This document shows positions 1 through 8,512 of a stretch of 64,000 nucleotides of DNA, one piece after another. Origin of the DNA: RGIG1902 sp034926865. GTDB lineage: Bacteria; Bacillota; Clostridia; Oscillospirales; Butyricicoccaceae. The first letter of the stretch is position 1, and every line of letters starts with the position of its first letter. The notes beneath the pieces are model-generated. The model did no database searches. It was not told the DNA's origin and saw only the letters and a list, made by a program, of their open reading frames with translations. The stretch covers positions 113,510-177,509 of the forward strand of contig JAYFQP010000019.1 of assembly GCA_034926865.1 (NCBI GenBank). Direction: 5' to 3'. Both the position numbers and the translations under genes were made by a program.

Positions 1-557
1 AGAACTTCTCCCTTGATCTGCTCCTGGGCGTTAAGTACTGTCTCTGTCTTGTCGCGCCTTCCGCTTATCTCAAGGATAGCGTTTCCATAGCGCGTATCTA
101 TCTTATTAACCGTGGCCGTAAGGATCTCATGCTCCTTTGAGGCAAACTCCTCAACGATCATGCCCCTCTCGGCCTCGCGTATACCCTGAATAATAACCTG
201 CTTTGCCGTCTGTGTAGCAATCCTTCCGAAATCGTTTACGGCAACCTCTATGCGCACCTGATCGCCGATCTGCGGGTCAGGGGCATATTTTACAGCATCT
301 TCAACGCTTATTTCTGCAGCGGGATTTTCGATATCCTCGGCATCGCATACCGTCTTGACGGCATGCATGGATATAGCCCCGGTATCGCTGTTTATATCTA
401 CAAATAGATTGTCTACGGCGCTGCTCTGAGCGGCTGACTTGTATTTTGCCTTATAAGCGGCGGCGAGCGCCTGAGAGATCCTATCCAGCATATAATCTTT
501 TTTTATGCCCTTTTCCTTTTCAAGATCGTCAAGCGCCTTTATCATCTCGCTGTTCAT
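1..557 (-). CDS. nusA: Transcription termination/antitermination factor NusA, N-terminal part (runs off the left edge)
   Basis: NusA binds RNA polymerase and nascent RNA and controls pausing, termination and antitermination. About 185 N-terminal codons are visible. The protein starts MNSEMIKALDDLEKEKGI, followed by a segment rich in YKAKY and VDINSDTG, as in the NusA N-terminal domain. It then reads into the S1 domain (GRIATQTAKQVI, EREAGMIVEEF-like and ISGRRDKTE stretches). The start at 557 is chosen because AAGGAGA lies a few bases upstream on the minus strand. It follows rimP by 17 bases, the usual rimP-nusA order, so both are probably cotranscribed from the promoter at 1127-1155. The KH domains and stop codon lie outside the window. 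Confidence 0.93.
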   Translation of the reverse strand, partial: MNSEMIKALDDLEKEKGIKKDYMLDRISQALAAAYKAKYKSAAQSSAVDNLFVDINSDTGAISMHAVKTVCDAEDIENPAAEISVEDAVKYAPDPQIGDQVRIEVAVNDFGRIATQTAKQVIIQGIREAERGMIVEEFASKEHEILTATVNKIDTRYGNAILEISGRRDKTETVLNAQEQIKGEV

Positions 558-574
558 TTTAACGTTCTCCTTAA

Positions 575-1039
575 TCATATTTCAAAATGCAGCCTGACCA
601 TGGCGACATTGGCCATATCAAGCTCTAAAAGATTTCCATTTTGCTCAAGGATTAGCTTCTGCTCATCCTTATCCCTGAGGATTCCGCAGATTCCGGTCAC
701 GCCGTTTTTAGCCTTATAGAACGATGCGTCCACGCTCTTGCCTTTTGCCCACTCAAAATGCTCCGGCCTTGAAAGCTTTCTCTCAAGCCCCGCAGAAGAA
801 ACGGTCAGTGTATATGCCGGCAGGCTGTCAAACTGATTTTCATCGAGATAAGGATCAAGGGCGCGGCTTATCTTTTCGCAGTCTTCGACAAACACTCCAT
901 CCTCTCGGTCTATAAAAACAGAAAGGCTGTAACCCCTGCCTTCTTTTTCAAAGGTGACATCCCATATTGAAAGTCCCTCCGCCTCGCAGAGCGGCAGACA
1001 CTTGTCCCAAACCTTCCTTATAAGTTCCTTCGTCTGCAT
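575..1039 (-). CDS. rimP: Ribosome maturation factor RimP
   Basis: RimP is a cytoplasmic factor needed for 30S subunit maturation. The 154-residue length is normal for the family. Visible hallmarks are the N-terminal alpha/beta domain (GLSIWDVTFEKEGRGYSLSV, then FIDREDGVFVEDCEKISRAL) and the conserved turn TVSSAGLERKL. A small beta-barrel C-terminal domain ends the protein. A purine-rich AGGGAGAG ribosome site precedes the ATG at 1039. It is the first gene of the rimP-nusA operon, with a near-consensus promoter about 90 bases upstream. Gene order and sequence agree, so the assignment is firm. Confidence 0.94.
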   Translation of the reverse strand: MQTKELIRKVWDKCLPLCEAEGLSIWDVTFEKEGRGYSLSVFIDREDGVFVEDCEKISRALDPYLDENQFDSLPAYTLTVSSAGLERKLSRPEHFEWAKGKSVDASFYKAKNGVTGICGILRDKDEQKLILEQNGNLLELDMANVAMVRLHFEI

Positions 1040-1073
1040 ATGACTCTCCCTTCAAAAACGCATTATCAAAGAA

Positions 1074-1102
1074 GAAAGAGTGGGGCATTCCCCCACTCTT
1101 TC
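1074..1102 (-). terminator. Rho-independent terminator after the iadA operon
   Basis: A perfect 12-bp stem (GAAAGAGTGGGG pairing with CCCCACTCTTTC) has a 5-base loop. On the minus strand it is followed by a T-rich TTCTTCTTT run. It lies between iadA and rimP. It also sits downstream of the rimP promoter start region, so some rimP transcripts may be attenuated by it. Confidence 0.7.
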
Positions 1103-1126
1103 ACAAACTTACTCACTACCGAATAG

Positions 1127-1155
1127 AGTATACCATTATTTTTCACTGATTGCAA
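1127..1155 (-). promoter_or_regulatory. Predicted sigma-A promoter of rimP-nusA
   Basis: On the minus strand the sequence reads TTGCAA (1150-1155), a 17-base spacer, then TATACT (1127-1132). The predicted transcription start lies just upstream of the strong hairpin at 1074-1102, which would then sit in the leader of the rimP transcript. Confidence 0.6.
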
Positions 1156-1210
1156 GCATTTTACACAGCAATCAGGTCTATTTTAAAGGAAAATAAGAGC
1201 ACACAACGCC

Positions 1211-2380
1211 TTATTTCTCAAATCTTCCCTTCAAAAGCGCCTGACCCTCATTAAAAGCATGTTCGCCCTTAGCAATCACATGAACGATATCAAGATCTTC
1301 ATTGAGAATTACAATATCTGCATCAGCCCCTTCGCAGATGGCACCCTTGACTCCCTGCTTTCCGATAACTCTCGCCGGGTTGCTTGTCAGGAACATCAGC
1401 GCCGTCTCAAGAGGTATCCCTTCCTTGAAAACGCAGTTCTTAAGCTCGATCAGCAGTACCTTTGGCGAAGTGTAATCAAGACCTATGCATTCGCCTTTCT
1501 CGTTGAAACGGGGCATGCTGCCGCAACCGTCGCTCGATATCGTTATGCGCTCAGCAGATGCTCCGTTTCTCAGGCAGTAAGCAATCATCTCGCTGGCAGG
1601 TTTATCAGATATAGCGGGGTCGCTTGCCGTTATATCAATATTTCCGCCCATCTCGGCAAGCTTGATGCCCTGGCTTACAAGAGGAATATTGCGGCCCATA
1701 TGGGTTGGAACAAAAGTCTTTATCGGTATTTCGGTATTCTCGATGGCATAAAAAACATCGTTGAGCATGTTTGCTCCGCTGCCCATATGCATGCAAAGCA
1801 TGCCGGCTTTGCCGGAGATCAGCCCACCCATGCGTGTGTCTGAGGCAAGGCGGATAAGCTCGTCGCAGGTTAGGTTGGATGCGCGATGGTCACTAATTGC
1901 TACCTTTGTGCCGATTATTTCATCAATAAGAGCGATATCCTTTATAACGCTGCCGGTTATGGTCTGGGTGGGATACTGATAAGAGCCTGTCAGCATATAG
2001 CATGTCATGCCCTCTTCATTTAACGCCTTGCATTTAGCCAGAAGGTTTTCAAGGCTTCTTGTTATGCCGTCTGTTCCCAAAAGGCCGACGCAGGTTGTAA
2101 CTCCGTTTGTTAAAAGCTGAGAAAGGGTTATCTCCGGCACCCTTGAGGAGGGCCCCTGCTCTCCGCCGCCACCTGTCACATGAACATGTATATCGATAAG
2201 CCCCGGAGCTACAGCCATGCCCATGGCATCAAAGACGTCTACCTCCGAAAGGCCGTCAAAGCCTTCGATATCCTCCGCTATTTTGGCGATCTTGCCGCCG
2301 CAGATAAGTATATCCCGCAGGCCCACATGCTCGGGGGCATAGAGATCCGCATTTTTTATGAGCTTGATCATCTTTTCCAT
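1211..2380 (-). CDS. iadA: Isoaspartyl dipeptidase (beta-aspartyl peptidase), amidohydrolase family
   Basis: This enzyme hydrolyses beta-aspartyl (isoaspartyl) dipeptides, which arise from damaged proteins and from some cell-wall cross-bridges. The protein has the amidohydrolase metal motif PGLIDIHVHVTGGGGEQG; the HxH followed by a run of glycines is typical of IadA. It also has later metal and catalytic segments (SDHRASN, THMGRN) and ISSDGCGSMP with its Asp. The start is placed at 2380 because GGAGG lies 8 bases upstream. An earlier ATG at 2395 overlaps nagA and lacks a ribosome site. It is the last gene of a cutC-ROK-nagA-iadA operon, which suggests degradation of peptides tied to amino-sugar turnover. 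Confidence 0.85.
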   Translation of the reverse strand: MEKMIKLIKNADLYAPEHVGLRDILICGGKIAKIAEDIEGFDGLSEVDVFDAMGMAVAPGLIDIHVHVTGGGGEQGPSSRVPEITLSQLLTNGVTTCVGLLGTDGITRSLENLLAKCKALNEEGMTCYMLTGSYQYPTQTITGSVIKDIALIDEIIGTKVAISDHRASNLTCDELIRLASDTRMGGLISGKAGMLCMHMGSGANMLNDVFYAIENTEIPIKTFVPTHMGRNIPLVSQGIKLAEMGGNIDITASDPAISDKPASEMIAYCLRNGASAERITISSDGCGSMPRFNEKGECIGLDYTSPKVLLIELKNCVFKEGIPLETALMFLTSNPARVIGKQGVKGAICEGADADIVILNEDLDIVHVIAKGEHAFNEGQALLKGRFEK

Positions 2381-2384
2381 AATT

Positions 2385-3422
2385 TCAACCTCCATATATT
2401 TCTTTATCTATGAACACCCATTCGGGGAACGCTCTTTCAGGCAAAGCGGCAAACAGCATTGCTTTTTCTCCCTTTTCTATCGTGCATGAAGGCAGCCCCA
2501 AGGCCCTCAAGGGCGTTTCGGCGGCCGCCTTTATAGCCTTTTCAATCGGAACGCCCCACTTCTCCAGCATAAAGACCGTACGGTTTATCCCCATAACGGC
2601 CCCGGCTATCGTGCCGTCAGGCAAAGAGGCATATCCGCTTTGCTCTATGCCCATGGTTTTGTAGCTGTCGGATATAAGGCATATCCTGCCATCGAACAGC
2701 TCAAAGGCCATTCTCAGAACAGGGGGAGATATATGGTATCCGTCGCATATGAGCTCTACCGTGACCTCCTTGCGGTCATACGCCGCACCGATAACACCGC
2801 TTTCCCTGTGGTGAAGCGGGCTCATGGCATTAAAAAGATGAGTCACATGGCTGCATCCCCTGTCAAAGGCAGCCATCGCCTCTTCATATGTCGCCTCAGT
2901 ATGGCCTATAGAGGTCTTCATGCCTATTTTTTCAAGCTGTTCTATCGTATCAAGCGCTCCGGGCAGCGTCGGGTCTATATCCACCATCTTTACCTGATCC
3001 CCAAGCTCATCAATGAGCGCCATATCCGGCAGGCAAAGGTTTTCAGCCCTATGAGCCCCGCGCTTAGCCTTTCCTAAGAATGGGCCCTCCAGCCTTAGCG
3101 GCAATCCGGCAAGGCGCTTTGCTATATCCTTATAATCTTTTGCCGGAGATGAAATGATAGTCGGCAGATAAACCCCAACGCCTGAGCGATGGTAAAAGTT
3201 ATCCATTTTGCGGAACTGCCCAGACGTTGCCTCCGCAAAATCAAAGCCAAGACAGCCATGAGTATGAATATCACAAAGCAGCGGCATTATCACCATGCCC
3301 AGGCAGTCAGTTCCCTCTCCGGTTATATGTTGATCGATGTCGTCAATCACGCCGTCAACAATAGATATATCGAGGTTTTGAAGGCTTCCTTTATAATATA
3401 CCCTGCCGTTTTTCAGTATCAT
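2385..3422 (-). CDS. nagA: N-acetylglucosamine-6-phosphate deacetylase
   Basis: NagA removes the acetyl group from GlcNAc-6-phosphate in amino-sugar catabolism and wall recycling. The 345-residue protein shows the amidohydrolase series in order: CDIHTHGCLGFDF (HxH), LRLEGPFLG (metal-binding Glu), SIGHTEATYEEA, THLFNAMSPLHHRESG, and LISDSYKT where the catalytic Asp is expected. It overlaps the upstream ROK kinase gene by 4 bases (ATGA), a sign of translational coupling. The family normally has a TDA-type motif at the last catalytic position; here it reads SDS, which keeps the Asp. The assignment is firm from motifs and neighbours. Confidence 0.9.
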   Translation of the reverse strand: MILKNGRVYYKGSLQNLDISIVDGVIDDIDQHITGEGTDCLGMVIMPLLCDIHTHGCLGFDFAEATSGQFRKMDNFYHRSGVGVYLPTIISSPAKDYKDIAKRLAGLPLRLEGPFLGKAKRGAHRAENLCLPDMALIDELGDQVKMVDIDPTLPGALDTIEQLEKIGMKTSIGHTEATYEEAMAAFDRGCSHVTHLFNAMSPLHHRESGVIGAAYDRKEVTVELICDGYHISPPVLRMAFELFDGRICLISDSYKTMGIEQSGYASLPDGTIAGAVMGINRTVFMLEKWGVPIEKAIKAAAETPLRALGLPSCTIEKGEKAMLFAALPERAFPEWVFIDKEIYGG

Positions 3423-4291
3423 GGCTTTTCGGCCTCCTCAAGGGCCAGCGCCGCAGCCCCCAAAAGCCCGGCACGGTTGCCCATCTCGGCTCCCATAACC
3501 TCTGCTTCGGCATATGCAGGCATAATATGGCCCTTGAGCCTTTCTCTTATTATATCTACAAAGATTTTGTCGTTCATGATGCCGCCGCCGAGGATGACCC
3601 TTGGCGGGTCAAACATATGTATAACAGCGGCAAGCCCTACGCATACCTCGTCGGCCCACGATAATACGGCCTCCATAAGGCGACCATCGGAAAGCCCTGC
3701 TGCGATAGCACGTCCGTCGCAGTATTTTTCGTCTACCTCCATAGCCTTGGCTACCAAAGCCGAAGCCGAGGCATATTCCGAATAGCAGCCCCTGCCGCCG
3801 CAGGCACACTTTTTGCCGAAAGCGTGCGTGGCGATATGCCCAACTTCCCCTGCCATATTGCCATACCCCCGGTAAAGCCCTCCGTTAAGATAGAGCGCTC
3901 CGCCCACGGCTGTGCCATAAGTAAGGCAGACAAAATCGCCTAAGCCTCTTCCGGCCCCAAACCTGGCCTCGCCGAGAGCGGCGCAGTTGACGTCATTTTC
4001 CACCGTAACGGGTACGCCCAGGCTTTCAGTCACCTCAAGCGCCAAGGGCTCACCTTCGATATATCCGAGGGCCGCGCTGCTGAAAACCACTGTCCCTTTT
4101 TTATGGTCAACTATCCCAGCCGTGCTTATCCCCACGGCAGAGTAATCATTATATCCTTTAGCGGCCTTAACTATACCATCTATAATTACGGATGGAGTCG
4201 CCATCTCCCGAAACCCAGATATATCTCCATTTTCATCCACAAGGGCAGACTTTATCGCTGTTCCGCCCACATCTATGGCAAGTACCTTCAT
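3419..4291 (-). CDS. ROK-family sugar kinase (likely N-acetylglucosamine or N-acetylmannosamine kinase)
   Basis: ROK kinases phosphorylate sugars with ATP in the cytoplasm. The protein (290 residues) starts with the phosphate-binding motif MKVLAIDVGGTAIKSALVD. It carries the ROK sugar-binding segment VENDVNCAALGEARFGAG, the EVGHI histidine motif, and the zinc motif CACGGRGCYSEYAS. A second phosphate-binding loop (RVILGGGIMND) follows. It is coupled by 4-base overlaps to nagA on one side and cutC on the other. That context points to an N-acetylated hexosamine substrate whose 6-phosphate is passed to NagA, but the sequence alone does not fix the substrate. Confidence 0.85.
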   Translation of the reverse strand: MKVLAIDVGGTAIKSALVDENGDISGFREMATPSVIIDGIVKAAKGYNDYSAVGISTAGIVDHKKGTVVFSSAALGYIEGEPLALEVTESLGVPVTVENDVNCAALGEARFGAGRGLGDFVCLTYGTAVGGALYLNGGLYRGYGNMAGEVGHIATHAFGKKCACGGRGCYSEYASASALVAKAMEVDEKYCDGRAIAAGLSDGRLMEAVLSWADEVCVGLAAVIHMFDPPRVILGGGIMNDKIFVDIIRERLKGHIMPAYAEAEVMGAEMGNRAGLLGAAALALEEAEKP

Positions 4292-5040
4292 TTTCCGCGT
4301 ACCTCTTTGGTTATTTTTCTTACCGCATCTTCCGAGACAAGCCCATGCCCTCTTTTGGCAGGCTGGGATGGAGTAAATGAAATTTTGTCTGATAACTCTT
4401 CGCCAGTGTCAGGCATCCAAAGCTGCCCCGCCGAAGTATGTACCCATTTGCAGCCAGTCAGCGTGCAGAAAGCGCTTATATTCTCTGCCCTTATTCCGCC
4501 TCCGGGAAGTATTTCAATAGCCCCCGACGCAAACTCCGCCATCTCGATAATTTTCTGCGCCCCGAGTATTGCCGTTTTCTCAAAGCCCGAGGTCAAAACC
4601 CTTGTTATCCCGATATCTATAAGTATTGAAAGGCTTTTCTGCCAGTTATGCTGAAGCAGATCAAACGCGCGGTGGAAAACCATCTCGCGCCCAGCCGATA
4701 TTGCCGCAAGCTCACGGCAAAGCCCCACGTCTATCTCACCACCATCTGTAAGCGCGCCAAAGACTATCCCCGAAGCCCCATTCTCGAGCATCAAGGCCGC
4801 GTCCTCAAGCATAACCTTCTTTTCGAGAGTATTATAGCAAAAATCGCCCTCTCTCGGGCGAATCATCGCCATAACCGGTATGCCATACCCTGAAGCCGCC
4901 CTTACGCTGCCCAAAGATGGTGTAAGCCCCCCGAAATAAAGGCATGAAGAAAGCTCGGCCCTCTGTGCTCCGCCTGCTGCCGCAGTGGCTACGTCAAGCG
5001 CGCTGCCGCAGCATATCTCGATATTTATATTATTATCCAT
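4288..5040 (-). CDS. cutC: CutC family protein
   Basis: CutC proteins are TIM-barrel proteins first linked to copper tolerance; their reaction is not settled. Family hallmarks are IEICCGSALDVATAAAGGA near the N-terminus, the MIRPREGDFCYN segment, FHRAFDLL, and GGGIRAENI near the C-terminus. The start is placed at 5040 because an AGGGGGG ribosome site precedes it; a start at 5085 would lack one. It is the first gene of the operon with the ROK kinase, nagA and iadA. That context hints at a role in amino-sugar or wall-fragment metabolism rather than copper. Confidence 0.83.
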   Translation of the reverse strand: MDNNINIEICCGSALDVATAAAGGAQRAELSSCLYFGGLTPSLGSVRAASGYGIPVMAMIRPREGDFCYNTLEKKVMLEDAALMLENGASGIVFGALTDGGEIDVGLCRELAAISAGREMVFHRAFDLLQHNWQKSLSILIDIGITRVLTSGFEKTAILGAQKIIEMAEFASGAIEILPGGGIRAENISAFCTLTGCKWVHTSAGQLWMPDTGEELSDKISFTPSQPAKRGHGLVSEDAVRKITKEVRGK

Positions 5041-5097
5041 GCAGCCCCCCTGCGCTCTGTTGCTTATACAAAAAGCCAAAAGCAATTTATTTTCTTA

Positions 5098-5126
5098 ATT
5101 GTATCAAAGTACGGCGGCTCTTGCAA
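5098..5126 (-). promoter_or_regulatory. Predicted promoter of the cutC-ROK-nagA-iadA operon
   Basis: The minus strand reads TTGCAA (5121-5126), a 17-base spacer, and TACAAT (5098-5103). It lies about 60 bases upstream of the chosen cutC start. No clear operator dyad is visible over it. Confidence 0.55.
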
Positions 5127-5525
5127 TGTTTAGGCGGCGATAAGATAAAAAATGATTGGCGATTCACTTTTTGATGACTGGGGCCATTAAATAATCTTAT
5201 GCAATACTCCCCCTCTCTATCAAAAAGCATAGGCGTTTTAGACCAAGCGTAATCCCAATTACAAATTATCAAAGGTTTTACAACCCCGGCTAAACATCAA
5301 GACTTGTTATACCAAAATACGGAAAAATGGTTATTTTTTAAGTTCTATTTAAGCTGGACATAATTATCATGTATGTGTCATAAACGAAAGCACCTAGAAA
5401 ATTTATTTATCGGGCCGCGGATTTCAATCTCCGCAGCCCGATAAAAATCACAGTAAAAGACTGATAAATACTTTTTAAATATTCCAACACCGCTATCACA
5501 CTTTAACTAAACAAGGCATAACAAA
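5127..5525. other. Intergenic region with one strong hairpin
   Basis: No convincing gene is seen here. An imperfect hairpin at 5409-5442 pairs ATCGGGC with GCCCGAT and GCGGA with TCCGC, with one mismatch. It has no good T-tract on either strand. It could be a second terminator or part of a small RNA downstream of the SLH gene; nothing in the sequence decides. Confidence 0.4.
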
Positions 5526-5551
5526 ACCCCCATGCCTTTCGGCATGGGGGT
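5519..5551 (-). terminator. Terminator of the large SLH protein gene
   Basis: An 11-bp perfect stem (ACCCCCATGCC with GGCATGGGGGT) has a TTTC loop. On the minus strand it is followed by TTTTGTT. It lies 36 bases after the SLH gene stop codon. Confidence 0.85.
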
Positions 5552-5587
5552 AAGGTTTAGTACATTAGCTTTTAGGACAAACTGGAA

Positions 5588-8353
5588 TTAGTCAGCTACT
5601 ACGAAGGAAAGCGGACCAAATGTATCAACCAGTGTTGTGCCGGCATAAACAGCGAAGGTAAGCTGATATGTGCCATTTGCGAGGACAATGTCAGAAGCTG
5701 CGTTAGCAACTGTAACTGTGTCAGTCAGTGTTGTAGCCGCTGTAGCATCATCATCAGTAAGTGCTATTGTGCCGAGCTCTGCGTTAACACCATTATTGTA
5801 GTTGAACACCTTAACTGTTACAGCTTCAGTATCAGTAGCCTTAAGGCCTGTTACTGTGAACTTAACAGCATTCGTCATTCCCTGTCTTGCAGCCGTAGCT
5901 GTGTAGTTAGTTGTCGGGGTAGTAGGCGTGTCAGGTGTTGTGCTGTCAGGAGCAGCTACGATGTAAGCATGTGTTACGAATGTGCCGTCTGATACGTATA
6001 CAACATAGTCGCCTCTGGCGATCGTAGCTTCAGCACCGCCGTCTGTGATGTCATAGACCTTGACGTCTTCGCTGTAGTAGTTCTTTACAACTGCATCGCC
6101 TGTGCCGAACTGGAAGTAGCTTTCGTTTGTGCCAGTGACCTTTGCACGATCAACAAGCTCAGCAGTAGCAACAGGTGTTACACTTGTAAGCTCGTTGTCG
6201 GAAACTTCGATGGTCCAAACGCCCTTAGCAGGAATAGTGCCCAGATCGTCAGCATCGTAGAGATAATTTACAGCAGCGCCATCAACAAACAGAGTTACCC
6301 ATGTGCCCTTTGTTGTGTTGTATGTTGTGCCGTTATAGAAGCCGTAGATGTCTCCCTGCTCAACATCAGTGTCAAGGATATAGAGGTCAGTGATAACATT
6401 GCCATCAAGAACCATAAGGGCCTTAGCTCCGGTTTCATCAACACCGATGTTCTTGTATCCTGTATAGGTCTTAACGGTATCCTTATCCTCAACTATATGA
6501 TATACAGTCTTGGAGTTCATGAAGAGACCAGAAGCCTTTTCAGTTGATCCGCCAACCTTAAAGCTACCTGTCTGGCTACCCTTAGTAAACTTAACTGAGG
6601 CATTGATATCGCCGATAGTATCAGCAGACTTAAGAGCCTTCAGTACTATCTGTCCAGCATCATTGATTGTATAGCGATAGAAGCCGTTGATACCAACTGT
6701 GTAGGTACCAGAATTATCAGCACCAGTCCAAGTCTTAAGTGCACTATCAGCACCTATTGTAACCCAAGAACCGTTAAGCTTATACTGGGTATCTGTGCCA
6801 TCTTTTCTTGTTTCAAGAGACAGAACTTCGGTCTTGCCATCAAGGTACATGACCTCAACAACAGCGGCCTTGCTGGAAAGCAGGCTGTCCTTCTTGCCCT
6901 CGGAGTTTGTTACGAGGACATAGCTGTAATCAGCGTCAGCTTCTTCTTTTACAACTATACCGATAGCATAGCCATACTGATCAAGGATAACTGCCATCTC
7001 TGAATCATAGTCGTTAGCAACATAGTAATCTTCGTCAACAGAGGCGTTCTTAAGAGCCAGAGTCTTGTTATACTTTGTGCCATCGAGTGTTACATAGCTG
7101 GAAGCGTAAACAGAGATCTTACCAGTTTCTGTTGTGGCTGCAGCCATGGACTGGATCTCGCCAGCTGCGATAGTTACGATAACATAATCGTCTTCTTTAT
7201 ACTCAGCAGCTGTCTCAAATGTGTCATCTGTCAGAGTATAGTCACCGTAAAGAACCTCAACTGTAACTTTGCCGGTATCAACATCTGTTACCTGAGCCAG
7301 GTATGTGTCGATAACAACAAGGGTGACGTTCTCATCATCGTCAGCGTAAGCTTCAACGATAATGCCATTGCCAAGGGCAAGGCCGCCATCACTAACTTTA
7401 GAATCTGTAGCAAGAGAGGTAAGGCCCTTCTTGAGTTGGAAGGTGTTCTTCTGCGCAACACCATTTCTGATGACTGTGGCATTAACTGTCTTTGTCAGGC
7501 CGAGATCTGTATAGATTGTGCCGGACTTAGCAGCAGCTGTGTATGTAGCATCAGCAGCGTCATGATAGTTGCCAGTGAGCTTTGTGCTCTTCTTGACCCA
7601 GTAATGGCACTCTCTGCCGAAATCATCGGTGGAGTCCTTGGATTCAAGATTATAGAGCTTGTAGCCGAGTGTGTACTCGTTGTTGAACTTCTGCTCGTTG
7701 TTGAAGAGCTTGCCGGAATAATATGTGCCGAAAACGTCGGAATAGCTGACTGTCATAACGCTTGTCAGTGTGTTGAAAGCGTAGAGGGCAGCTTCTTCAC
7801 GCTTTACGCCAGCGGAGAAGTTAGCGCCGAGGTTGCCGTCAAACACGCCTTCTGTCAGGGCTGTCTTGGAAACTTCGATTTCCCAGTTGGAGCCTGTGAA
7901 CTCGCCGTTTACATTGTAGCCAACTGCGCAGAGCAGCATCTTGGCAAACTGGTTAGCTGTAAGGGTATCTTCGGGGCCAAAGTTACCATCGCCGTAGCCG
8001 CCGATGATGTTCTGGCTTACGCAGTAAGCGATATAGCCTGCGCTCCAACGATTGGCAGCTACATCCTTAAAGGGAGCAACCGATGTTGAAAGAGCCTTTG
8101 CAGCGTCAGCGCCGAGCATCAAATAAGCGATGATCTTAGCGCCCTGCTCACGTGTGAGGGTATCTGTAGGATTGAATGATCCATCTGTTCCCTCGAGAAC
8201 CTTAAGAGCTGTAAGAACGTCAACTGCTTCAACATATGTGACATTGTTGGCATCCTTGTAATCCTTCACGTTAGCAGCACTGGCTGTTGTCATAAGGCCA
8301 AGGGCCATAACAAGAGCGAGCATAAACGCGAGATTACGTTTGAGAATTCTCAT
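5588..8353 (-). CDS. Large secreted SLH-domain protein, probable main S-layer or surface protein
   Basis: This is a secreted surface protein of 921 residues. A signal peptide is clear (MRILKRNLAFMLALVMALGL, then the cleavage-site-like TTASAAN). Three SLH domains follow in about residues 28-215, with motifs such as FNPTDTLTREQGAKIIAYLM and YGDGNFGPEDTLTANQFAKM. SLH domains anchor proteins to pyruvylated secondary wall polymer. The rest (about 215-810) is a long beta-rich, Asp/Thr/Val-rich region of unknown fold. A Pro/Thr linker near 815-830 and a small C-terminal beta domain end the protein. A strong AGGAGG ribosome site, a long leader and an efficient terminator fit a highly expressed S-layer gene. 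That it is the main S-layer protein is inference. Confidence 0.85.
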   Translation of the reverse strand: MRILKRNLAFMLALVMALGLMTTASAANVKDYKDANNVTYVEAVDVLTALKVLEGTDGSFNPTDTLTREQGAKIIAYLMLGADAAKALSTSVAPFKDVAANRWSAGYIAYCVSQNIIGGYGDGNFGPEDTLTANQFAKMLLCAVGYNVNGEFTGSNWEIEVSKTALTEGVFDGNLGANFSAGVKREEAALYAFNTLTSVMTVSYSDVFGTYYSGKLFNNEQKFNNEYTLGYKLYNLESKDSTDDFGRECHYWVKKSTKLTGNYHDAADATYTAAAKSGTIYTDLGLTKTVNATVIRNGVAQKNTFQLKKGLTSLATDSKVSDGGLALGNGIIVEAYADDDENVTLVVIDTYLAQVTDVDTGKVTVEVLYGDYTLTDDTFETAAEYKEDDYVIVTIAAGEIQSMAAATTETGKISVYASSYVTLDGTKYNKTLALKNASVDEDYYVANDYDSEMAVILDQYGYAIGIVVKEEADADYSYVLVTNSEGKKDSLLSSKAAVVEVMYLDGKTEVLSLETRKDGTDTQYKLNGSWVTIGADSALKTWTGADNSGTYTVGINGFYRYTINDAGQIVLKALKSADTIGDINASVKFTKGSQTGSFKVGGSTEKASGLFMNSKTVYHIVEDKDTVKTYTGYKNIGVDETGAKALMVLDGNVITDLYILDTDVEQGDIYGFYNGTTYNTTKGTWVTLFVDGAAVNYLYDADDLGTIPAKGVWTIEVSDNELTSVTPVATAELVDRAKVTGTNESYFQFGTGDAVVKNYYSEDVKVYDITDGGAEATIARGDYVVYVSDGTFVTHAYIVAAPDSTTPDTPTTPTTNYTATAARQGMTNAVKFTVTGLKATDTEAVTVKVFNYNNGVNAELGTIALTDDDATAATTLTDTVTVANAASDIVLANGTYQLTFAVYAGTTLVDTFGPLSFVVAD

Positions 8354-8512
8354 GTTTTTTCCTCCTAATTATTATTGTCCCAGCTGTAAAGTTGGGATAT
8401 TTGTCCAGCCTTTCAGCCAAACTTTGTAAATTGTGATCTTTCGCAAATGAAATGCATTGCGAAAAATTACCTTTGCGAACTTATAGTAGCATAATGCAAA
8501 TCCATGTGTCAA
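8354..8512 (-). promoter_or_regulatory. Promoter and long 5' leader of the S-layer gene
   Basis: The minus strand reads TTGACA (8507-8512), an 18-base spacer, then TACTAT (8483-8488). This leaves a leader of about 120 bases. The leader contains an 8-bp inverted repeat (TTTCGCAA with TTGCGAAA, 8438-8463) and a second short hairpin (TCCCA with TGGGA) near the ribosome site. Long structured leaders that stabilise mRNA are known for S-layer genes; that this one does so is inference. Confidence 0.5.

Noticed and set aside
1259..1843. A 194-codon plus-strand ORF opposite iadA
   Set aside because: It is the antisense shadow of iadA with no ribosome site.
5087..5272. A 61-codon minus-strand ORF upstream of cutC
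   Set aside because: It covers the predicted cutC promoter, has no ribosome site and an unlikely composition.
7436..8089. A 217-codon plus-strand ORF inside the S-layer gene
   Set aside because: It is the antisense shadow of a highly biased coding region. It is Cys/Ala/Val-rich, has no ribosome site, and lies fully within a convincing minus-strand gene.
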